From: Oscillospiraceae bacterium
GTDB lineage: Bacteria > Bacillota > Clostridia > Oscillospirales > Oscillospiraceae
Assembly (NCBI GenBank): GCA_016296565.1
Contig: JAEDJB010000006.1
Coordinates: forward strand, 1-30,291
Length of the DNA: 30,291 nucleotides
Reading direction: 5' to 3'
The notes under the pieces are model-generated. The model was not told where the DNA came from. It ran no database searches and saw only the letters and a program-made list of their open reading frames with translations. How positions within the stretch are numbered: position 1 is the stretch's first letter; every line of letters begins with the position of its first letter. Below, in pieces: positions 24,142 to 30,291 of this stretch. The position numbers and the translations under genes are program-made.

Positions 24142-25014
24142 ATGAAACCAATCAAGTGGAAAACCGTCCTGCCGGTGCTGGCCGTGGTGCTGGTGCTGGC
24201 CCTGGCCTTCTGGTACGGGGGGGATTCCCCCGATAGCCAGGGTTTGCCCGACCAGACCGCCGCTGCTCAGCCCGCCGAAGAAGCCCAGGAAACCCAGGAG
24301 CCGGAGGAAGAACCAGCGGAGGAGGCAGATCCTGCCGGCGCTGAACCGGAACCCCAGCCTGAAGCGGGTCTGGAAAGCCGCCCCGGGGGCACCCAGGGGG
24401 GCATGACCGCCCAGGAGAAGGAGCAGGCCGCTGCGGAGCTGGCCGGAGGGACCACCACCAGCAGCCAGAAGGGAGACGCCACCTACTCCGGCCTCCAGGG
24501 CATGACCATCGACCCCGCCACCGGCAAGGACGAGTACAGCACCCAGCCGGTGCCCGCGGGAAAGCCGGTGCCTGTGGAGCCCCAGGACGTGGAGATTTCC
24601 GACACCGCCCTCACCTGCACCCTCACCGTCCGGTGCGACAGCATCCTGGCCCACATGGACTGGCTGGACCCGGAGAAGGTGGAGCTGGTTCCTGAGGACG
24701 GGGTCCTCTTCCCCACCACCACCGTTACCTTCTATGAGGGGGAGAGCGTGTTCAATGTCCTCCAGCGGGAGATGAAAAAGGCGGGCATCCACCTGGAGTT
24801 TACCAACACCCCCTTCTACAACTCCGCCTACATTGAGGGCATCGGCAACCTCTACGAGTACGACTGCGGGGAGCTGTCCGGCTGGATGTACCAGGTCAAC
24901 GGCTGGTTCCCCAACTACGGCTGCTCCCGCTATCAGCTCCAGGCGGGGGACAACGTCCAGTGGCTCTACACCTGCGACCTGGGGCTGGACGTGGGGGGCA
25001 GCACCGTCAGCTGA
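24142..25014 (+). CDS. Membrane-anchored DUF4430 (transcobalamin beta-like) protein
   Basis: This 290-residue protein has an N-terminal membrane segment (about residues 8-26) without a lipobox cysteine, so it is probably a signal anchor. A Glu/Ala/Pro/Gln-rich flexible stalk runs to about residue 145, followed by one DUF4430 domain (about 150-285). The domain has the canonical pieces: FYEGESVFNVLQREMKKAG, ELSGWMYQVNGWFPNYG, and LQAGDNVQWLYT. It lacks SLH repeats, so unlike its neighbours it sits at the membrane, next to the ECF permease encoded 28 bases downstream. That placement suggests a relay that accepts ligand from the wall-bound proteins and delivers it to the transporter; this is inference. 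ATG follows AGGAGGGCAAG. Confidence 0.82.
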   Translation: MKPIKWKTVLPVLAVVLVLALAFWYGGDSPDSQGLPDQTAAAQPAEEAQETQEPEEEPAEEADPAGAEPEPQPEAGLESRPGGTQGGMTAQEKEQAAAELAGGTTTSSQKGDATYSGLQGMTIDPATGKDEYSTQPVPAGKPVPVEPQDVEISDTALTCTLTVRCDSILAHMDWLDPEKVELVPEDGVLFPTTTVTFYEGESVFNVLQREMKKAGIHLEFTNTPFYNSAYIEGIGNLYEYDCGELSGWMYQVNGWFPNYGCSRYQLQAGDNVQWLYTCDLGLDVGGSTVS

Positions 25015-25042
25015 TCCCCCCATCTACTTTTTACGATTGGAT

Positions 25043-25954
25043 GTGATTCCCATCCCCCGGACCGATCCCTTTTCCCGCTGCCACCCGGCGGTAAACGCCC
25101 TCTACTTTGCCCTGGTGCTGGGCTTCACCATGTTCTTTACCCATCCGGTGAGCCTTGCCCTCTCCCTGTGCTCTGCCCTGGCCTATGCCAAGGTGCTCAA
25201 GGGCCGGGAGGGGCTGGTGCGCAGCCTGGGGTATACCCTGCCCATCCTTCTGCTGGCGGCAGTGCTGAACCCCGCCTTCAACCACCAGGGGGCCACCATC
25301 CTGGCCTACCTGCCCTCGGGCAACCCCCTGACCCTGGAGAGCATCCTCTACGGGCTGGCCGCCGCCGGCATGCTGGCGGCAGTTCTGGTCTGGTTCTCCT
25401 GCTGCACCCAGGTGATGACGGCGGACAAGTTCGTCTACCTCTTCGGCCGGGTGGTCCCCGCCCTGAGCCTGGTGCTCAGCATGACCCTCCGGTTTATCCC
25501 CCGGTTTGTTCACCAGCTTCGGACGGTCAGCCAGGCCCAGCGGTGTGTGGGCCGGGATGTGGCCGCCGGGACTCTGCTCCAGCGGCTGCGCCGGGCGGTG
25601 ACCGTTTTGTCCATCGTCGTCACCTGGAGCCTGGAGGACGCCATGGAAACCGCCGACTCCATGAAGGGCCGGGGCTACGGCTTGCCCGGCCGCACCGCCT
25701 TTTCCCTGTACCGGCTGGACGGCCGGGACAGGGCCTTACTGCTCTGGCTGGTGTTCTGCGGCCTGTATGTGGCCGCCGGGTGGGCCGCCGGAGGGCTGGC
25801 CTGGCGGTATTACCCCACGGTGCAGGGGGTCCTCACCGGGGCCTTCCCCGTGAGCTTTCAGCTGGTCTACCTGGCCCTGTGCCTGACCCCGGTGGGTCTA
25901 GCCCTGAGGGAAGCCCGGACCTGGCAGGCCCTGAAAGGGGGTAACGAGCCATGA
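25043..25954 (+). CDS. ecfT: ECF transporter transmembrane component T (CbiQ/EcfT family)
   Basis: This roughly 303-residue membrane protein opens with IPIPRTDPFSRCHPAVNALYF, the classic start of the EcfT/CbiQ family (pieces IPIPRTDPFS and HPAVNALYF). Several membrane spans follow, then the cytoplasmic coupling helices with QRCVGRD and the Ala-Arg-Gly-type motif SMKGRGYG near residue 210. EcfT couples the two ATPases to the substrate-binding S component. The start is uncertain: there is no ATG, the in-frame choices are GTG 25043 or TTG 25037, and no strong ribosome-binding site is seen, so expression may rely on coupling to the gene 28 bases upstream. The stop overlaps the DUF1275 gene start (ATGA). 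Confidence 0.85.
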   Translation: MIPIPRTDPFSRCHPAVNALYFALVLGFTMFFTHPVSLALSLCSALAYAKVLKGREGLVRSLGYTLPILLLAAVLNPAFNHQGATILAYLPSGNPLTLESILYGLAAAGMLAAVLVWFSCCTQVMTADKFVYLFGRVVPALSLVLSMTLRFIPRFVHQLRTVSQAQRCVGRDVAAGTLLQRLRRAVTVLSIVVTWSLEDAMETADSMKGRGYGLPGRTAFSLYRLDGRDRALLLWLVFCGLYVAAGWAAGGLAWRYYPTVQGVLTGAFPVSFQLVYLALCLTPVGLALREARTWQALKGGNEP

Positions 25955-26625
25955 CCAAGCAAATGTCCGAAAGCATGGGGATCGGCGTCCTGCTGGCCGT
26001 TTCCGGCGGTCTCATGGACGCCTATTCCTTCCTTTTCCGAGGGGAGGTTTTCGCCAACGCCCAGACGGGAAATATCCTGCTGCTCAGCGTTTGCCTCTCC
26101 CGGGGCCAGTGGCTGGCCGCCTTTTACTACCTCTGCCCCGTTCTGGCCTTTTCTCTGGGCATCGGCTGCGCGGCGGCGACCCGCCACCTGTGCCGGGAAC
26201 GGCGGCTTCACTGGCGGCAGATCTGCCTGCTTCTGGAGATCCTCATTCTGGGCTTAGCCGCGCCCCTGCCCCAGGAAGCCAACCTGCTGGCCAACAGCCT
26301 TATCTCCCTGGCCTGCGGCGCCCAGGTGGAGAGTTTCCGAAAAATCGACGGCAGCAGCGTGGCCACCACCATGTGCATCGGCAACCTGCGCTCGGCCCTC
26401 CACAGCCTGGTGGAGGTGGGCTTCACCGGCTCCCAGCGGGACCGCCACACCGCCCGGGTCGCCCTGACCATCATCCTGGCCTTCGCCGCCGGGGCCATCC
26501 TGGGCAGCCTTCTGCTTCCCCGGACCGGCACATACACCCTCTGGGTCAGCGCCGGGCTGCTGGCGATTTCCGCGGCCTTTCTGCTGGTCCGCCCACGTCC
26601 TCCGATGAAAGGAGGTTCCCTGTGA
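25951..26625 (+). CDS. DUF1275 (YoaK-like) membrane protein
   Basis: This 224-residue protein has about six membrane spans and the DUF1275 hallmarks: SGGLMDAYSFLFRGEVFANAQTGNI (pieces SGGLMDAYSFL and ANAQTGNILLLS) at the start and TTMCIGNLRSAL near residue 133. The family occurs widely but its function is not known. Here it is locked into a B12 transporter operon, overlapping EcfT by ATGA (25951-25954) and the fused ATPase/S gene by GTGA (26622-26625), so co-translation is likely. It is not a usual ECF component. It could be an additional transport or assembly partner, or a passenger; I cannot tell which. Confidence 0.85.
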   Translation: MTKQMSESMGIGVLLAVSGGLMDAYSFLFRGEVFANAQTGNILLLSVCLSRGQWLAAFYYLCPVLAFSLGIGCAAATRHLCRERRLHWRQICLLLEILILGLAAPLPQEANLLANSLISLACGAQVESFRKIDGSSVATTMCIGNLRSALHSLVEVGFTGSQRDRHTARVALTIILAFAAGAILGSLLLPRTGTYTLWVSAGLLAISAAFLLVRPRPPMKGGSL

Positions 26626-29237
26626 AGTCCTTTGTCATCCAAACTCTCTCCTTCTCCTACCCCGGCTCCCGGACCAAGGCGTTAGATGAGATCACCTTTG
26701 CCGCAGAGCATGGGGAGTTTCTGGTGCTCTGCGGGCCCTCAGGCTGCGGGAAAACCACCCTGCTGCGGCAGTTAAAGCCTGCCTTGACCCCTCACGGGGT
26801 CCGGTCCGGGGAAATCCTCTTTGAGGGCCGCCCCCTGGAGGACCTGGACCTGCGGGAGCAGAGCAGCGCCATCGGCTTTGTCCAGCAGGATCCGGAGACC
26901 CAGCTGGTGACCGACAAGGTGTGGCACGAGCTGGCCTTCGGCCTGGAGAGCCTGGGGCTGGAAACCCCCGTCATCCGCCGCCGGGTGGCAGAGATGGCCT
27001 CCTTCTTCGACATCCAGACCTGGTTTCACCGGAACACCGCCGACCTGTCCGGGGGACAGAAGCAGCTGCTGAATCTGGCTGCCGTCATGGTGATGCAGCC
27101 CTCGGTGCTCATTCTGGACGAGCCCACCAGCCAGCTGGACCCCATCGCCGCTGGGGAGTTTGTGGCCATGCTGGGAAAGATCAACCGGGAGCTGGGCACC
27201 ACCATCCTTCTCACCGAGCACCGGCTGGAGGAGGTGTTCCCCCTGGCCACCCAGGTGGTGGTGCTGGATCAGGGCCGGGTTCTCTGCCAGGGAACCCCCA
27301 GCCAGGCGGGGCAGGCTCTGCGGGCGCTGCACCACCCCATGTTCCGGGCCATGCCCACCCCCATGCAGGTGTGGGCGGCAACGGACAGCCCGGCTCCCTG
27401 CCCGGTTACCGTCCGGGAGGGACGGGACTGGCTGGCCGGTTACGCCGCCTCCCATCCCCTGTCTCCCCTGCCCCCGGAGCCGCAGCGCCACTACCCGGAC
27501 CCGCCGGTGATTGCCGCTCGGGAACTGTGGTTCCGGTACGAAAAAGAGGCCCCGGACGTGATCCGGGACCTGTCCCTCACCCTTCAGAAGGGAGAGTTTC
27601 TGGCCCTCCTGGGGGGCAACGGGGCGGGCAAAACCACCTGTTTAAAGCTGCTGGCGGGGTTGGAGAAGCCCTACCGGGGGGAGCTTCAGGTCACGGGAAA
27701 CACCGTGCTGCTCCCCCAGAACCCCCAGGCTCTGTTTGTGAAGAAAACTGTGCGGGAGGACTTAGACGAGCTTCTGCGGGACCGGGATCTTTCTTCCGAT
27801 GCGCGGCAGGCTCGGATTGCCCGCGCCGTCCGCCTGTGCAGGTTGGAGGACCTGTTGGACCGGCACCCCTACGACCTGTCCGGCGGGGAGCGACAGCGGG
27901 CGGCCCTGGCCAAGGTCCTGCTGCTGGAGCCGGAAATCCTCCTGCTGGACGAGCCCACCAAGGGGCTGGACGGGGACTTCAAGGCGGTCTTTGGGGAGAT
28001 GCTCCAGACCCTTCTCCACCAGGGGGTGACCATCCTCATGGTCAGCCACGACCTGGCCTTCTGCGCCCGGTACGCCCACCGGTGCGCCCTGTTTTTCGAC
28101 GGGAGCATCGTCACCGAGTCCTCTCCCCGGGCCTTCTTTTCCGGCAACCGGTTCTACACCACCGCCGCCAACCGGATGGCCCGGCCGCTGCTGCCGGAGG
28201 CAGTGACCCCCGAGGACCTGATCGCCGCCTGCGGGGGGCAGATCCCCCCGACCCCGGCCCTCACCCAGAACGAGACGCCCCTTCCCCCTACCCCCCAGCA
28301 GACGGAAGCGGCCCGGCAGCGTCTGCCCCGGTGGCGGAAGGCTCTGGCGGTTCTCTCCGGCGGGGCGGCCCTGGTGCTGTTTTTCCTTCTCACGGGGCTG
28401 GCGGATTTTTCCGCCCTGGGGACCCTGTCCCCCAACCAAAAGGTCCTCTACGGGGGCTTTCTCCTGTCCCTCTTCCTGCTGGCCGCCGCCGTCACCCGGC
28501 GAGAGAAGGCGGCCCTTCCCCCGCCCCGGGAGAAAAAGGCCCTGTCCCGGCGCTTTCTAGTCGCAGCGGTGCTCATTCTGCTGCTTATCCCCCTGACCCT
28601 GCTGGTGGGGGAAACCCTGCTGTCCGGGCGGAAGTATTACTTCATCGCCCTGCTCATTCTGCTGGAGACCACGCTTCCCTTCTTCCTGGTCTTTGAGGGG
28701 CGCAGGCCCCAGGCCCGGGAGCTGGTGCTGGTGGCCGCCCTCTGCGCCCTGGGGGTGGCGGGTCGGGCGGTGTTCTTCATGCTGCCCAGCTTCAAGCCCG
28801 TGCTGGCCCTCACCATCATCACCGGGGTGGCCCTGGGCGGGGAGACGGGCTTTCTGGTGGGCTCTACCATCATGCTGGTGTCCAACATCCTCTTCTCCCA
28901 GGGGCCCTGGACCCCCTGGCAGATGTTCGCCGCCGGAATCATCGGCTTTCTAGCGGGCTTTCTCTACCGCCGGGGGGTTCTCCGGCGGAGCCGGGTGTCC
29001 CTGTGCGTGTTCGGAGCCCTGTCCGCCATCCTCATCTACGGGGGCATCATGAACCCCGCCTCGGCCCTTATGTGGACCCACGACTTAAACGGGAGCATCC
29101 TCCTGGCTTACTACCTCACGGGCTTTCCCATGGACTGCGTCCACGCTGCCGCCACCTGGCTGTTTCTGTGGTTTGCCGCGGAGCCCATGCTGGAAAAGCT
29201 GGACCGGATCAAAGTCAAATACGGGCTGGTGGAATAG
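26622..29237 (+). CDS. Fused ECF transporter: EcfA-EcfA' ATPases plus S-component-like membrane domain
   Basis: This single 871-residue polypeptide has three parts. ATPase 1 has Walker A GPSGCGKT (38-45), FVQQDPETQLV, signature LSGGQKQ (near 142) and Walker B LILDEPTSQLDP. ATPase 2 has Walker A GGNGAGKT (331-338), LLPQNPQALFV, signature LSGGERQ (419 on), LLLDEPTKGLDG and the MVSHD switch. A hydrophobic region from about 575 to 860 carries two extra membrane spans and then about six spans (RELVLVAALCALGVAGRAVFFMLP, in pieces LVLVAALCALGVAGRA; LALTIITGVALGGETGFLVG) typical of ECF S components, here presumed cobalamin-specific (CblT/CbrT-like). GTG 26622 follows AAAGGAGG and overlaps the DUF1275 stop. 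Both ATPases look catalytically intact. Confidence 0.88.
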   Translation: MKSFVIQTLSFSYPGSRTKALDEITFAAEHGEFLVLCGPSGCGKTTLLRQLKPALTPHGVRSGEILFEGRPLEDLDLREQSSAIGFVQQDPETQLVTDKVWHELAFGLESLGLETPVIRRRVAEMASFFDIQTWFHRNTADLSGGQKQLLNLAAVMVMQPSVLILDEPTSQLDPIAAGEFVAMLGKINRELGTTILLTEHRLEEVFPLATQVVVLDQGRVLCQGTPSQAGQALRALHHPMFRAMPTPMQVWAATDSPAPCPVTVREGRDWLAGYAASHPLSPLPPEPQRHYPDPPVIAARELWFRYEKEAPDVIRDLSLTLQKGEFLALLGGNGAGKTTCLKLLAGLEKPYRGELQVTGNTVLLPQNPQALFVKKTVREDLDELLRDRDLSSDARQARIARAVRLCRLEDLLDRHPYDLSGGERQRAALAKVLLLEPEILLLDEPTKGLDGDFKAVFGEMLQTLLHQGVTILMVSHDLAFCARYAHRCALFFDGSIVTESSPRAFFSGNRFYTTAANRMARPLLPEAVTPEDLIAACGGQIPPTPALTQNETPLPPTPQQTEAARQRLPRWRKALAVLSGGAALVLFFLLTGLADFSALGTLSPNQKVLYGGFLLSLFLLAAAVTRREKAALPPPREKKALSRRFLVAAVLILLLIPLTLLVGETLLSGRKYYFIALLILLETTLPFFLVFEGRRPQARELVLVAALCALGVAGRAVFFMLPSFKPVLALTIITGVALGGETGFLVGSTIMLVSNILFSQGPWTPWQMFAAGIIGFLAGFLYRRGVLRRSRVSLCVFGALSAILIYGGIMNPASALMWTHDLNGSILLAYYLTGFPMDCVHAAATWLFLWFAAEPMLEKLDRIKVKYGLVE

Positions 29238-29252
29238 CACCCCCTGGGTTTC

Positions 29253-29292
29253 AGCCCCGGACCGGAGAGCCTCTCCGGCCCGGGGCCTTTTT
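29253..29292 (+). terminator. Intrinsic terminator closing the cobalamin operon
   Basis: A two-tier stem (GCCCCGG 29254-29260 with CCGGGGC 29280-29286, and inner CCGGAGA 29262-29268 with TCTCCGG 29272-29278) is followed by CTTTTT. It lies 16 bases after the fused transporter gene. Confidence 0.88.
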
Positions 29293-29401
29293 ACGCAAAG
29301 ATTTCACACAAATCTGCTGGCGGATTTTACCTTCCCCCGGTACAATGAAAGCGGAAAATGAGAAGTATGATTGACTAGGCCAGGAAGGCCGGGAGAATTG
29401 T

Positions 29402-30223
29402 ATGGAGAAATTATTGGAAAAGAAGGGCTTCATCTGCGACATGGATGGGGTCATTTATCACGGCAACCGCCTGCTGCCCGGGGTCCAGGAGTTTGTGGAG
29501 TGGCTGTACCGGGAGAAGAAGGAGTTTCTGTTCCTCACCAACAACAGCGGCAAAACCCAGCGGGAGCTTCAGCAGAAGCTGGCGAAGATGGGGCTGGACA
29601 TCGACGAAAAGCACTTTTACACCAGCGCCCTGGCCACCGCCCAGTTCGTGGCCACCCAGATGCCCGGGGCCAAGGCCTTCGTCATCGGGGAGCCGGGGCT
29701 GCTCAACGCTCTCTATGAGCAGGGCATCACCTTCGACGAGAATGACCCGGACTATGTGATCGTGGGGGAGTCCATCAGCTACACCTATGACAACATCTGC
29801 CGGGCGGTCCGGTGCGTCCGGAAGGGCGCCCGGCTCATCGGCACCAACACCGACCTGACCGGCCCCACGGAGACGGGAATCGTCCCCGCCTGCCGGGCCC
29901 TGGTGGCCCCCATTGAGCTGGCCACCGGCACCTCCGCCTACTACGTGGGAAAGCCCAACCCCCTGATGATGCGCACAGGCCTCAACATGCTGGGGGTTCA
30001 CTCCCAGGACACCGCCATCATCGGCGACCGGATGGACACCGACATTGTGGCGGGCATCGAGTGCGGCCTGGACACCGCCCTGGTGCTCTCCGGGGTCACC
30101 GACCGGGAGATGATCGGCCGCTTCCCCTACCGCCCCCGGCTGGTGCTGAACGGGGTGGGAGACATCCCCGCCGCCGCAGCCGAACGCTGCCCTCGCCTGG
30201 CCCTGGAGGCCGTGGCGGGATAA
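29402..30223 (+). CDS. HAD-IIA family hydrolase (NagD/AraL-like phosphatase)
   Basis: This 273-residue cytoplasmic phosphatase belongs to the HAD superfamily, subfamily IIA. Motif I is CDMDGVIYHG with nucleophile D13 and acid D15; motif II is FLTNNSGKT near 45; the C2-type cap lies in the middle. Motif III lysine is in YVGKPNP near 185, and motif IV GDRMDTDIVAGIECGLDT is near 212 (GDRMDTD is the metal-binding part). Length and order fit NagD/AraL/p-nitrophenyl phosphatase proteins that remove phosphate from sugar phosphates or nucleotides; the physiological substrate is open. A TACAAT at 29341-29346 could be its -10 box, without a clear -35. The ATG follows GGGAGA. It has its own terminator. 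Confidence 0.9.
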   Translation: MEKLLEKKGFICDMDGVIYHGNRLLPGVQEFVEWLYREKKEFLFLTNNSGKTQRELQQKLAKMGLDIDEKHFYTSALATAQFVATQMPGAKAFVIGEPGLLNALYEQGITFDENDPDYVIVGESISYTYDNICRAVRCVRKGARLIGTNTDLTGPTETGIVPACRALVAPIELATGTSAYYVGKPNPLMMRTGLNMLGVHSQDTAIIGDRMDTDIVAGIECGLDTALVLSGVTDREMIGRFPYRPRLVLNGVGDIPAAAAERCPRLALEAVAG

Positions 30224-30249
30224 CAGGATACCTACTCGCTCCATATATG

Positions 30250-30291
30250 CCAAAAGCCCCGACGGATCATCAGTTCCGTCGGGGCTTTTGG
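30250..30291. terminator. Intrinsic terminator at window end
   Basis: A perfect 17-bp inverted repeat (30250-30266 with 30275-30291, core AAAAGCCCCGACGGA) has an A-tract on one side and a T-tract on the other. It follows the HAD gene and could also serve a gene converging from beyond the window. Confidence 0.9.

Overview
The window is a GC-rich, densely packed stretch of a low-redundancy bacterial chromosome. The gene content points to a Gram-positive gut-type Clostridia, most plausibly an Oscillospiraceae member of the Flavonifractor/Lawsonibacter/Intestinimonas kind. This rests on the S-layer-homology (SLH) surface proteins, the ECF-type vitamin transporter, the LytTR/DUF3021 pair, strong AGGAGG ribosome-binding sites and a fermentative aminotransferase/aldehyde dehydrogenase pair. 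The taxonomic call is inference. I saw no rRNA, tRNA, CRISPR array, transposase or phage gene.

Layout. (1) 129-4844, plus strand: a four-gene Gld-like ABC exporter operon (ATPase, permease, GldG-like auxiliary protein, DUF4340 protein) with stop/start overlaps, closed by a hairpin terminator. (2) 4932-10750: a putrescine-type catabolic locus. An NhaC-family transporter and a LuxR-type regulator lie on the minus strand. They diverge, across a very AT-rich 500-bp control region, from a class III (putrescine-type) aminotransferase and an aldehyde dehydrogenase. (3) 10910-11930: a LytTR regulator and a DUF3021 membrane protein with a clear promoter and terminator. (4) 11947-15977, minus strand: an SLH-anchored metallo-beta-lactamase-fold hydrolase, then a U32-like protein overlapping a MATE exporter. 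(5) 16073-29292, plus strand: a cobalamin (B12) acquisition island. (6) 29402-30291: a HAD-IIA phosphatase with terminator.

The most interesting part is region 5. Two closely similar cobalamin riboswitches, each with its own promoter and intrinsic terminator, precede two SLH-anchored surface proteins. The second riboswitch heads what looks like one six-gene operon. The extracellular proteins carry DUF4430 (transcobalamin-like C-terminal, 'beta') domains and alpha/alpha-barrel domains resembling the prenyltransferase/transcobalamin alpha domain. They occur fused in one 1390-residue protein and split over the next two genes. The operon continues with an ECF permease (EcfT), a DUF1275 membrane protein and one 871-residue polypeptide fusing two EcfA ATPases to an S-component-like membrane domain.

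Taken together this reads as a complete Gram-positive B12 scavenging machine: wall-attached intrinsic-factor/transcobalamin-like binders pass the vitamin to a fused ECF transporter, and the whole is repressed by B12. The riboswitches and ECF parts are seen directly. Cobalamin binding by the surface proteins is inference from domain type and regulation.
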